Shown here: piece after piece, positions 34,309-42,356 of the stretch | Position numbering within the stretch: the first letter of the stretch is position 1 | Layout: each line of letters opens with the position of its first letter | Source: Poriferisodalis sp965116715 | GTDB taxonomy: Bacteria > Actinomycetota > Acidimicrobiia > Acidimicrobiales > Poriferisodalaceae | Direction of reading: 5' to 3' | Assembly (NCBI GenBank): GCA_965116715.1 | Contig: OZ220724.1 | Span: forward strand, 496,001-560,000 | DNA: 64,000 nucleotides | The notes under the pieces: generated by a model | Databases searched by the model: none | What the model saw: the letters and a program-made list of their open reading frames with translations, nothing else | What the model was told of the DNA's origin: nothing | Position numbers and translations under genes: made by a program

Positions 34309-35199
34309 ATGTACGAAGACCAAATTGACGTCTGGGTTGGCCGCCAGTACGGCCCGTACAAGATCACCGGTTTGCTGGGCCGTGGCACCGTGGCCCACTG
34401 CTACCGGGCGACGACGCTGAGGGGCGACGAAGTCGGGCTGAAGGTGCTGACGCCGTTCGCCGAGGCACGTGCGGAGATCCGCTCGCTCTTCGAGCAGGAG
34501 TACGAGCTGATGGCAAGGCTGGATCATCCGAACGTCCTTGCCGTCCACGGCGCCGGCGTTATCGGCGGGGCTCACTTCATGGAGATGGAGATCGTCGAGG
34601 GCGAGACCTTGGCCGACCGGTGCGGCAGCCGCCACCCGCCGACGCTGGTGGAGAGCATCGCGATTGTCCAGCAGATCTGCGCTGCGCTCGATCATGTGCA
34701 TGCGCACCGCATCGTCCATCGTGACGTCAAGCCGTCGAACATCATGCTCGACGCTCAATCCGACGGCAGCGACCGGGCGGTGCTGTTCGACTTTGGCTTG
34801 GCACACGACCTCGACGGGCCGCCGTCGCCACCGGGCCGGGTGTACGGCTCGCCCATGTACCTCTCTCCCGAGCAAGCGCTCGCGCAGCCCACCGACGCTC
34901 GCACTGACATCTACGGCCTCGGGTCGACGCTCTACGTGCTCGCCGTGGGCTCGGCGCCCTTCTACGGCGAGCGGAACGACCTGCTGCACGCACATGTCCG
35001 CACGCCGCCACCGGATCCCGCCGAGCGCGGTGTGGGAGCCGAGCTGTCCGAGATCATCCTGACCGCGATGGCGAAAGCACCTGACGATCGCTTCGCCAGC
35101 GGCGCCGACCTGGCCGCTGCCCTAGCGACGGTAGAAGTCCCGGCTCACGACAGCGAACGCCGCCGAGGCCTCCTACGACGACTCACCAGCCGCACCTAA
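34309..35199 (+). CDS. Soluble serine/threonine protein kinase
   Basis: About 296 residues from ATG 34309 (ATG 34276 would add 11). Complete Hanks-type kinase: glycine loop GLLGRGTVAHCYRA, Lys in EVGLKVLTP, catalytic loop IVHRDVKPSNIML, DFGLA, and an APE-equivalent SPMYLSPEQAL. After the kinase core only about 25 residues remain, with no transmembrane helix or PASTA repeats, unlike PknB. It is therefore cytoplasmic with no visible sensor. It stands alone between queG and a repeat copy. Confidence 0.9.
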   Translation: MYEDQIDVWVGRQYGPYKITGLLGRGTVAHCYRATTLRGDEVGLKVLTPFAEARAEIRSLFEQEYELMARLDHPNVLAVHGAGVIGGAHFMEMEIVEGETLADRCGSRHPPTLVESIAIVQQICAALDHVHAHRIVHRDVKPSNIMLDAQSDGSDRAVLFDFGLAHDLDGPPSPPGRVYGSPMYLSPEQALAQPTDARTDIYGLGSTLYVLAVGSAPFYGERNDLLHAHVRTPPPDPAERGVGAELSEIILTAMAKAPDDRFASGADLAAALATVEVPAHDSERRRGLLRRLTSRT

Positions 35200-35221
35200 G
35201 CCGAGTCGAACATCCGCGGGA

Positions 35222-35302
35222 GCTACGGAGGCGGCAGGGGAACTCTGCGAGGTTGGAACCTGCTGGATTCCCGGAGCAGAGGGCCCCTGCCGCCTCCGCA
35301 GC
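35222..35302 (-). repeat. Intergenic compound palindrome, copy C
   Basis: 81 bp. Outer arms GCTACGGAGGCGGCAGGGG and CCCCTGCCGCCTCCGCAGC pair almost throughout, with the single mismatch tolerable as a G-U wobble on one strand. The core is identical to copies D and E in reverse orientation. It lies between the kinase gene (ending 35199) and the converging small minus-strand gene (ending 35307), where it could serve as a terminator for both. Confidence 0.85.
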
Positions 35303-35306
35303 GGGC

Positions 35307-35540
35307 TCAGACTCCGTGGCGAAACCGCTCGACTACTTCAGCTTCGTCGATCCCGTACACCAGCACCGTCTCGGACGAACCCTCATCGAAGGCCACGATC
35401 GCCATCACCCGACGATCTCCCGGGCGGACCCCGACGACGGTGCCGGTGGTGCCCACCAGCGGGGCACGGCGCTCGTCCGAAGTACTTGTCAAGCGGACGA
35501 GGTCGCCCACGCCGAACGGCAAGGAGAGGCCGACGACCAC
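35307..35540 (-). CDS. Small SH3-like conserved hypothetical protein
   Basis: 77 residues from a GTG at 35540, one base after the trpD stop, suggesting translational coupling. The sequence is beta-strand and glycine/valine rich (GVGDLVRLTSTSDERRAPLVGTTGTVVGVRPGDRRVMAIVAFDE), like small SH3/KOW-type barrels. No named family recognised. Confidence 0.6.
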   Translation of the reverse strand: MVVGLSLPFGVGDLVRLTSTSDERRAPLVGTTGTVVGVRPGDRRVMAIVAFDEGSSETVLVYGIDEAEVVERFRHGV

Positions 35541-35541
35541 G

Positions 35542-36627
35542 TCAAGAAGCTGAGCTGCCGGCAGCCAGATCGTTCGTGAGGCTGACAGCTGCTTCGAGTT
35601 TCGCCGCGGCACGCCCGTCGGCCACGGCATCACGCGCCATCTCGTATCCCTCAGCGAACCCGTCGGCAAGTCCCGCGACGACCAACCCGGCGCCGGCGTT
35701 GAGCTGCACGATCTGCGCTCTGGGCCCGGTCTCGTCGCCAGCGACGATCGCTCGCAGGATGTCGGCGTTCTGCTCCGGGCTGCCTCCCCACAGTGCGGCG
35801 CGGTTGACGCGTTCCAGCCCGATCGACGGCGGGTCGAACAGGAACTCATCGGAGATCTCGCCGTCGCGAACTTCGTAGATGCGCGTGAGATCGGTCAGCG
35901 TGATCTCGTCCAGACGGTCAGCGCCGTGGACCACCAGGCAGTGCTCCGACTCGCGCGCGGCGAGCACACCGGCAACGCGCGGCGCCATGACCGGGTCGCT
36001 CACTCCCAGCACCTGGCGGCGGACCTTGGCGGGATTTGCCAGCGGCCCGAGGAAGTTGAAGGTGGTGGGCACACCGAGTTCGCTGCGCACCGGCCCCGCG
36101 AAGCGCATTGCCGGATGGAACGTCTTGGCGAAGGCGAATCCGAGCCCGATTTCCGAGACGCACCGCTCGACCGCCGGACCGTCCAGGCCGATCGCCACCC
36201 CCAACGCTCCCAGGGTGTCGAACGAACCCGACGACGACGTGGCTGCAACCGATCCGTGCTTGCACACCACTGCTCCGGCTGCGGCGGCCACGAACGCCGC
36301 CATCGTCGACACGCTGAGCGCGTGCTGCTGTCTGACCGGCGCACCGCCGCTGCCGACAATGTCGATCGCGCCATCGGGAGCCTGCAGCGGTACGGCCGCA
36401 TCATGCATGGCGTCGACAAGGCCCGTCAGCTCGGGGACCGAACCGCCCTTCATGCCCAGGGCGATGATGAATCCGGCGAGCTGGGCATCGGTGGCGCGCT
36501 CGGTGAGAATGCTGCCGAGAGCTGCCCGCGCCACTTCCGGGCTGAGATCGATGCCCGCCACGAGATCGGTCAATACGGCCTTCCAGCCGCCGAAGTGATC
36601 CAGTACAGGTGTGGTGACCGCGTTCAC
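35542..36627 (-). CDS. trpD: Anthranilate phosphoribosyltransferase-like protein with altered PRPP loop
   Basis: 361 residues from GTG 36627, with the overall TrpD fold: ALGMKGGSVPELTGLVDAM, CKHGSVAATSSSGSFDTLGALGV, KTFHPAMRFAGPVRSELGVPTTFNFLGPLANPA and LVVHGADRLDEIT. The normally strict GTGGDxxxTFNxST motif is replaced by GSGGAPVRQQHALSVST (92-108). The Asp and Asn are lost and about three residues inserted. No other tryptophan genes lie nearby. It may be TrpD with divergent PRPP binding or a paralogue with another substrate. Confidence 0.8.
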   Translation of the reverse strand: MNAVTTPVLDHFGGWKAVLTDLVAGIDLSPEVARAALGSILTERATDAQLAGFIIALGMKGGSVPELTGLVDAMHDAAVPLQAPDGAIDIVGSGGAPVRQQHALSVSTMAAFVAAAAGAVVCKHGSVAATSSSGSFDTLGALGVAIGLDGPAVERCVSEIGLGFAFAKTFHPAMRFAGPVRSELGVPTTFNFLGPLANPAKVRRQVLGVSDPVMAPRVAGVLAARESEHCLVVHGADRLDEITLTDLTRIYEVRDGEISDEFLFDPPSIGLERVNRAALWGGSPEQNADILRAIVAGDETGPRAQIVQLNAGAGLVVAGLADGFAEGYEMARDAVADGRAAAKLEAAVSLTNDLAAGSSAS

Positions 36628-36672
36628 CCTGTGGAGGCTAGCGATGGGTCTGCAAGCCGTTCGCCGCGAGGG

Positions 36673-37071
36673 TCAGTTGGACGCCGCAGCCGCCTGCGCG
36701 TTGCGAGCGCGTGCTGCGGCACGGCGCCGCCGTCGAATGATGCGCACTCGCTCGGCCGCCGTTTGCCCGCCCCACACGCCTTCCTTCTCCCGCACAGCGA
36801 TGGCGTATTCCAGGCACTCGCCCGATACGGCACAAGCGGCGCACACCGCCTTCGCCTCGAAGGCGGCCTCGTCATCGCCGGCATTCTCGCTGTCAGGCGG
36901 GTAGAAGATCTCGGCTTCGAGGCCTCGGCATGCTGCATGACGCTGCCAGGCGAGCAGGTCGGTGGTGAGGCCGCCGTGCTGGTCCACGACGACCCGAATC
37001 GGGTCAGGGCGTGCTGAGCGTGGGCTCGCAGTCCGTGTGGCGGAGCGTGCTGGTGCTGTGACAAGAGGCAT
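36673..37071 (-). CDS. WhiB-family iron-sulfur transcription factor
   Basis: 132 residues. Four cysteines in WhiB order: AACRG, then AVCAACAVSGEC, giving C-x29-C-x2-C-x5-C for a 4Fe-4S cluster. The GVWGG turn and basic tail ERVRIIRRRRRAAARAR for sigma-factor/DNA contact are present. WhiB proteins are restricted to Actinobacteria and their phages, so this gene is the strongest taxonomic marker in the window. The subfamily was not assigned. Confidence 0.95.
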   Translation of the reverse strand: MPLVTAPARSATRTASPRSARPDPIRVVVDQHGGLTTDLLAWQRHAACRGLEAEIFYPPDSENAGDDEAAFEAKAVCAACAVSGECLEYAIAVREKEGVWGGQTAAERVRIIRRRRRAAARARNAQAAAASN

Positions 37072-37102
37072 CTGACGCGCAATCTTGCCGATGTGCTCCC
37101 GT

Positions 37103-37131
37103 TTGTCAAGACCTTATTGAGCGTTCAGTAT
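37103..37131 (+). promoter_or_regulatory. Candidate sigma-70-type promoter
   Basis: TTGTCA (37103-37108), a 17-bp spacer and CAGTAT (37126-37131) on the plus strand. The next ATG is at 37140, so transcription would begin at or a few bases before the start codon, giving a nearly leaderless mRNA. It could drive the membrane protein gene and possibly rnpB 15 bp beyond it. Based on motif and spacing only. Confidence 0.4.
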
Positions 37132-37139
37132 GGAGCGTC

Positions 37140-37583
37140 ATGCGCAGCTTCCTGCAGGTATTCGATCGAACCGTCAACCGGCGCGCCGTCCTGCGGGGTG
37201 CGCTGGTCTCCACCGGGACGGCGCTGGTGGTGGGTGTCGCGGCCGGGAGCCTGGTGGCGGAGCGGACCGCAGCGGCATACGCCGTCAACGGCTTGCTGTT
37301 CGCGGGATTGATCGCCGGAGGCGCGGTCGCCTCGGCTCACGCGACCGGGCACCCGCTGACCGCTGCTGTCCTCAGCTCGGGCCCGGTGATGATCCTGGCG
37401 GTGGTGGTGCAGTTGATCCGTCGCTTCGGCTCGGGCGAGGCGGTGGCGCCACTTGGCCTCCCCCTCGTCATGCTGCTGGCTGCGTCGCTCGCGACGCTGG
37501 GCGGGGTACTGGCCGGCTTCGTGCGCAAGCGGCGGCGGTCACTGCTCGATCCCGAGATGCCGCGCCGCACGAGGCGGAGGTAG
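37140..37583 (+). CDS. Four-helix membrane protein of unknown function
   Basis: 147 residues with four hydrophobic helices (about 20-40, 46-65, 72-90, 101-124) and a strongly basic C-terminus (VRKRRRSLLDPEMPRRTRRR). It resembles small actinobacterial DUF-type membrane proteins, but I cannot name the family. It ends 14 bp before the first base of RNase P RNA. Confidence 0.7.
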   Translation: MRSFLQVFDRTVNRRAVLRGALVSTGTALVVGVAAGSLVAERTAAAYAVNGLLFAGLIAGGAVASAHATGHPLTAAVLSSGPVMILAVVVQLIRRFGSGEAVAPLGLPLVMLLAASLATLGGVLAGFVRKRRRSLLDPEMPRRTRRR

Positions 37584-37597
37584 CCTTCGCGACTGCG

Positions 37598-37983
<386 letters not shown>

Positions 37984-37984
37984 C

Positions 37985-38015
37985 GCCCTGCCGCCTCCGC
38001 TGCTATCGAATCTGT
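37985..38015 (+). repeat. Half-arm of the intergenic palindrome after rnpB
   Basis: GCCCTGCCGCCTCCGCTGC matches the right outer arm of the full copies. It is followed by TATCGAATCTGTGT, comparable to TATGACATCTGTGT after copy D. The core and left arm are absent. It starts within two bases of the P1 end of RNase P RNA and precedes the converging histidine phosphatase gene. Confidence 0.55.
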
Positions 38016-38018
38016 GTC

Positions 38019-38615
38019 TCAGAGGCTGAGGTGGGATGTGTCGTTGAAGGACGTGAGTCTCGGCACCGGTCCCCGGAAGCCGATGCGGGTGATCTGTGCC
38101 TGTGAGACGTGCAGGTGCCACGAGATCTCGTCGGAGGTCCCGAGCGCCCACCTGACTGCCGCCTTGATCGGCGAGACGTGGGTGAACACGGCGACATGCT
38201 GGCCTGCGGCCACCGCAGCCAGCTCGTCGCTGGCCGCGCCGACGCGGTCATTGAGCTGTGCCAGCGATTCGCCTCCGGGCGGTGCGAAGTCTGTGTCCGC
38301 TCGCCAGCGCTGCCATTCGGAAACTCGTATCTCCGAGATCGGGAGCCCATCCCACTCGCCGTAATCCAGTTCGGCCCAGCGTTCGTCGATGGAGACCTCC
38401 AAGCCGACGAGGTCGGCGGTGGCCTGCGCTGTCTGGCGTGCGCGCAGCAGTGGTGAGGAGATGATCCGAGCCGGGCGTTGATCGGTTCCACAGAGCGCTG
38501 CGGCGATCTCATCGGCTTGCTGCACGCCGGTCTCGTCGAGTTCGTTGTCGACTCGTCCCTGCAGCAGACCCGCGGCGTTGGCACTCGTACGGCCGTGGCG
38601 CACGAGGATCAGCAT
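38019..38615 (-). CDS. Histidine phosphatase superfamily protein
   Basis: 198 residues, phosphoglycerate mutase/CobC-like. The catalytic LILVRHGRTSANAAGLLQGR begins at residue 2. Phosphate-pocket residues recur in SSPLLRARQTA, ELDYGEWDG and FTHVSPIKAAVRWALG, whose His is the second catalytic histidine. Substrate unknown. In mycobacteria a related phosphatase domain is fused to RNase HI next to a zinc-ribbon protein; here phosphatase and zinc ribbon are separate genes with one gene between them. Confidence 0.88.
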   Translation of the reverse strand: MLILVRHGRTSANAAGLLQGRVDNELDETGVQQADEIAAALCGTDQRPARIISSPLLRARQTAQATADLVGLEVSIDERWAELDYGEWDGLPISEIRVSEWQRWRADTDFAPPGGESLAQLNDRVGAASDELAAVAAGQHVAVFTHVSPIKAAVRWALGTSDEISWHLHVSQAQITRIGFRGPVPRLTSFNDTSHLSL

Positions 38616-38646
38616 GGGCGCCTGTTACGCGCGAGGGTCAGCAGCA

Positions 38647-39162
38647 TCATCCTCCGCCCGCTCCTCGCCGGTACTGCGGTCCTGAACGGTACGCCAAGCG
38701 GCCCGCTCGCACGAAGTCGGTCCGAGCCGTCCGGTCGTCCGCCATGCCGGTGGTCCGCCAGATCCACCAGCAGCCGGCGAGGCCCGCGAACTCCATTGCC
38801 ACGATGAGCCACGCACCCCGAGCGGCCAGCGGCAGCGACACGTCCGCGGTCGTGCCTCCGAACGGCCACCAGAACAAGGCTGGCTGCATCCACGCACCAT
38901 CGAACACCTGGTGCCAGAACACACCGATCGGCAGCGCCAGCCAGCGGCGCCGAGCACGCCGGCGCCCGACCGTCAGCAGCATGACCGCAGCGAGACCGCA
39001 CACCGGCAGCATCAGCGAGTGAGCGAGCGGCGCCCCGCCGGTGGCGACGTGCATCACATCAGGCACGAGTGCACCCGCCACAACGAAACGATGGTCGATC
39101 GCGGGATCTCCGAACGTCCAGCGCATCGCCACGAGCGAGGTCGCCACGAACCACAGCAGCAT
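38647..39162 (-). CDS. Integral membrane protein with conserved His/Asp motifs
   Basis: 171 residues, four or five hydrophobic helices. Polar motifs sit at membrane edges: FGDPAIDHRFVVAGALVPDVM, PLAHSLMLPV and GVFWHQVFDGAW. This pattern resembles membrane-bound metal-dependent hydrolase-like proteins of actinobacteria, but the activity is not established. It lies between the histidine phosphatase and the zinc-ribbon protein on the same strand. Confidence 0.65.
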   Translation of the reverse strand: MLLWFVATSLVAMRWTFGDPAIDHRFVVAGALVPDVMHVATGGAPLAHSLMLPVCGLAAVMLLTVGRRRARRRWLALPIGVFWHQVFDGAWMQPALFWWPFGGTTADVSLPLAARGAWLIVAMEFAGLAGCWWIWRTTGMADDRTARTDFVRAGRLAYRSGPQYRRGAGGG

Positions 39163-39204
39163 CAGCCCAGCTCCCCTCGCCAGCGCAGCGGCGAATCCAC
39201 TGCT

Positions 39205-39936
39205 TCAGCGGACGAGCAACGCCCCGCACTGGGGGCATTCGGCGAGTTCGTCGGGATCGAGACGTGTGATGTGCTCGTAGTCGACCGACGGCACCTCCAG
39301 GTGGCACGCGCTGCAGGTGGTGCCGATGAGCCGACCGAGCACGGGGTTGCCTCGGGCGTCGGCCCGACGCGCCTCGTACACCGACACGTTCCCGGGATCG
39401 GCCATAGCCACCAGCGCTGCTCTCTGGTCGAGCACTTCGTCGCGCTCCCGGCCCGATTCGCTCTCTGCAGCACTGATGGCGGCGTCGACCGCTTCGATGC
39501 GTTCGGTGGCCGCAGACTGGCGTTGCCCAAGCCCGGCCCGGGCCTCGTTCAGCGGCTCCAACTGCTCCATCAGCTCAAGGATCTGATCCTCGATCTCGGT
39601 CTGGCGACGGCTGAGCGATTCCGCTTCCGCTGTGAGGGCCTCAGCTTCCTTGGGCGATGTCAGGTGACTCTCGTACAGCCGCTCGGAGTTGTGGGCACGC
39701 TTGGCTTCGATGAGTGCAACCTCGTCTTCGCGGCGGCGCTGCTGGCGTTCCAGATCCGCGATCTGGCCGTCGAGCGCTCTCGCCTCAGATGCCAGTGCCC
39801 GCAGCTCAGTCTCGATGCCGGCCCGGATCTCGCGTTCGGGCAGGTGCCGGACGTGATGGTCGATCTGATCGAGCCGTACGTCGAGGTCTGCGATCTGGGC
39901 GAGAACCTCGAGCTGGTTCACGTTCGATCCGCTCAA
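39205..39936 (-). CDS. Coiled-coil protein with C-terminal zinc ribbon
   Basis: 243 residues. A long heptad-rich coiled coil (about 10-170, including DHHVRHLPEREIRAGIE and RRREDEVALIEAKRAHN) is followed by a C4 zinc ribbon with CSAC (about 211-214) and CPQC near the end. It belongs to the family of mycobacterial Rv2229c. It may tether nucleic acids or proteins; function unproven. It overlaps the end of the PBP gene by 4 nt. Confidence 0.88.
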   Translation of the reverse strand: MSGSNVNQLEVLAQIADLDVRLDQIDHHVRHLPEREIRAGIETELRALASEARALDGQIADLERQQRRREDEVALIEAKRAHNSERLYESHLTSPKEAEALTAEAESLSRRQTEIEDQILELMEQLEPLNEARAGLGQRQSAATERIEAVDAAISAAESESGRERDEVLDQRAALVAMADPGNVSVYEARRADARGNPVLGRLIGTTCSACHLEVPSVDYEHITRLDPDELAECPQCGALLVR

Positions 39937-42200
39937 TTCTGGTCCTCTTCGGTGCTGCCCACCCCGGTCTCATCTGCGCTGTCCGGCGGGACTGATCCGT
40001 CAGTATCGCCGACTGGCTCGGTTGCCCGCGCCGCGAGCTCGGTGGCGATCTGGGTGCAGCGGAGCCACTCGAACCGCGTGCCGCCGTCGCCCGCAGGCAC
40101 CGCAACCTTGCACAGCGCATCGGGCAGGGGCTCGAATTCGTTGTCATCGGTCGGGCGGACCATGCTGCATGGCAGGTCGAACTCGAGCGGCGGCTCCGAG
40201 GGCGACACGGCAACGGCGATCGAGCAGGTGTCCCCGGACAGGAACAGGTACTGGCTGGCCCGCGGCGGAGGCGGCGCAGCCGGGAATGCCCGCAATTGCG
40301 TGTCGGCCAATGCCCGATCCATATAGGCAGCCCAGATGCGTGCCGGGATCCAGCCGCCGGTGGCCCGCCGTCCCTGGATGTCGCCCATCGGGATCTGCTC
40401 GTCGGGATGGCCCATCCACACCGCGGTCGACATGTGCGGCGTGTACCCCACGAACCAGGCGTCATGGAATGACTGAGTCGTTCCTGTCTTGCCCGCCGAG
40501 ACCTGGCCGCTGGGCAGTTGGGACCGTGTCCCGGTTCCGGATCGCACATTCTCTTCCAACACCGAGGTCACCCAGTCGGCCGTGCTCGACGACACCACCC
40601 GTCGCCCGTGCGGAACGTGCTCGTAGAGCACCTCGCCGAAATTGTTCTCAATGCGGGTCACGTAGAACGGCTCCATCCGCACTCCGCCGTTGGCGAATGT
40701 GCCGTATGCCACGGCCTGTTCGAGCGGGGTGATCTCCTGCGCGCCCAGCGAGATGGACGGATACGGCAGATAGCTGCTCTCACCGGACCTGTTGACCAGT
40801 CGATTCGCCATGCCGACGACCTCGTCCAGACCGGTGATCAAGCCGAGCCGGACGAAAGCGCAATTCGAGCTAGCGGTCGTCTGGTCCTCCAGCGTCGCCA
40901 CCCGGCCCGCGCTGTTGGCGAAGTTGCTCACCTCGTAGTCGTCGAGCGGCGGGTTGGGGAACACGCATGGTCCCTGACCGCTGATCGTGTCGAACGGGTA
41001 CAGACCGGCACGTTCGATTGCCGCGGCGAGCACGTAGGTCTTGAACGACGATCCTGGCTGGCGGCGGCCCTGGGTGGCCAGGTTGAACTCGGAATCGCTG
41101 AAGGCGGGGCCGCCGATGAACGCATGCACGGCCCCGGTCGCCGGATCGACACTGACGATGGACACCTCGAACTCGCCGGTGCCCTCGGGCAGCACTTCTG
41201 CGACCGAGGTGCGCATGGCCCGCTGCAATTCGGGACGCAGCGTCGTCCATACCCGCAGGCCACCACCGAACACCTGGCTGAAGCGAGCCTGATAGGTGTC
41301 CCCCAAGGCCGGATTGGCCAGCAGCGACCGCCGTACCTCCACCAGGAAGTAGTCGCGTCGCAGCGCGACGTCGGTGCGTCGCGGCGAAAGGTTGCGGCTC
41401 GGCAGCGGTCGCCGCTCGAAGGCTTCCCGCTGGCTGTCGGTGATGATCCCTGCGTCCACTGCCTGCTGCAACGACCTGCTCCGGCGGCGCGTCATCGTGT
41501 CGATGTTCTGATCGAACCCGTCGAACAAGCCTGGGCTGCGGATCAGGCTCGCGAGAAACGCCGCGTCACCGACATCGAGCTCCGAGACGTCCTTGCCGAA
41601 GTACGTCTCGGCCCCAGCCTGCAATCCATACGCCCCGTTCCCCAGATACACCTCATTGACGTAGAACTCGAGGATCTCCTCCTTGGAGAAATCCTCCTCG
41701 AGCCGCGCCGCAATCACCGCCTCGCGGATTTTCCGGTTGAAGCTGCGCTCGCTGCCCACCACACGCAGCTTGACGATCTGCTGGGTGATCGTGGAGCCGC
41801 CCGATGCGATCCCGCCGGCCGACACGTTGGAGACCAGGGCTCGGGCGGTAGCCCGCAGATCCACACCGTTGTGCAGCCAGAACTTGCTGTCTTCCACGGT
41901 CACGATCGTGGCGATCACGTCATCGGGCACCTGGTCCAGCGTGATGATCTCGCGGTCGACGTCGTTCACCAGGATGCCGATCGGATTGCCGTCGGAGTCG
42001 AAGACCTGGGTGCGCTGGGCGCCTGGCCGCAGATCGATGGTGATGTGGTCGCGGTCGCGTTCCACGGCGTCGAGGGTGCCGGCGACGTGCGGTGCAGAGG
42101 CGCGGGCACCGACCATGACGACGGCTGCGCAGACCGCGATCATCACGGCGAGCAGGGGCAGCCGGGCGAGCCGGCGGGCGACGTCCACGTTGATCTGCAA
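39933..42200 (-). CDS. Class A penicillin-binding protein (transglycosylase/transpeptidase)
   Basis: 755 residues from a TTG at 42200 (GTG 42188 is an alternative). The frame opens further upstream only inside repeat copy D, so that extension is rejected. One N-terminal transmembrane helix (about 14-35). GT51 domain with VEDSKFWLHNGVDLRATARAL, GGSTITQQIVK and FYVNEVYLGNGAYGLQAGAETYFGK. Transpeptidase domain with SxxK in QPGSSFKTYVLAAAIE, SSN in TTASSNCAF and KTG in AGKTGTTQSFHDAWFVG. An acidic, disordered tail ends the protein. No PASTA domain is seen. Confidence 0.9.
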   Translation of the reverse strand: MQINVDVARRLARLPLLAVMIAVCAAVVMVGARASAPHVAGTLDAVERDRDHITIDLRPGAQRTQVFDSDGNPIGILVNDVDREIITLDQVPDDVIATIVTVEDSKFWLHNGVDLRATARALVSNVSAGGIASGGSTITQQIVKLRVVGSERSFNRKIREAVIAARLEEDFSKEEILEFYVNEVYLGNGAYGLQAGAETYFGKDVSELDVGDAAFLASLIRSPGLFDGFDQNIDTMTRRRSRSLQQAVDAGIITDSQREAFERRPLPSRNLSPRRTDVALRRDYFLVEVRRSLLANPALGDTYQARFSQVFGGGLRVWTTLRPELQRAMRTSVAEVLPEGTGEFEVSIVSVDPATGAVHAFIGGPAFSDSEFNLATQGRRQPGSSFKTYVLAAAIERAGLYPFDTISGQGPCVFPNPPLDDYEVSNFANSAGRVATLEDQTTASSNCAFVRLGLITGLDEVVGMANRLVNRSGESSYLPYPSISLGAQEITPLEQAVAYGTFANGGVRMEPFYVTRIENNFGEVLYEHVPHGRRVVSSSTADWVTSVLEENVRSGTGTRSQLPSGQVSAGKTGTTQSFHDAWFVGYTPHMSTAVWMGHPDEQIPMGDIQGRRATGGWIPARIWAAYMDRALADTQLRAFPAAPPPPRASQYLFLSGDTCSIAVAVSPSEPPLEFDLPCSMVRPTDDNEFEPLPDALCKVAVPAGDGGTRFEWLRCTQIATELAARATEPVGDTDGSVPPDSADETGVGSTEEDQN

Positions 42201-42218
42201 GGTACCGGGCTTCGCTGT

Positions 42219-42321
42219 GCAGATAGGTGCGCCCGCTGTGGAGGCGGCAGGGGCCCTCTGCTCCGGGAATCCAGCAGGTTCCAACCTCGCAGAGTTCCCC
42301 TGCCGCCTCCACAGCTATGAC
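42219..42321 (+). repeat. Intergenic compound palindrome, copy D
   Basis: 103 bp in the divergent spacer between the PBP and thiN genes. From GCAGAT, through GCGCCCGCTGTGGAGGCGGC and the invariant core, to CCTCCACAGCTATGAC. It differs from copy E at only four positions near the left end. The outer arms pair perfectly through GCTGTGGAGGCGGCAGGGG. A short terminal CAGAT/ATCTG inversion extends the palindrome to about 42327. Because the two genes diverge, a terminator role is not expected here. Confidence 0.85.
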
Positions 42322-42356
42322 ATCTGTGTATTGCAGCTTGGGGTCACACTGTTGGT

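Noticed and set aside
42201..42284. Longer N-terminus for the class A PBP beginning MEPAGFPEQR
   Set aside because: That segment is the translation of repeat copy D. The same peptide appears in frame at other repeat copies unrelated to PBPs.
42322..42356. Possible TPP riboswitch before the thiamine pyrophosphokinase gene
   Set aside because: The CTGAGA and ACCTGATCTGGATAATGCC-type blocks are absent, and the remaining leader after repeat D is too short.
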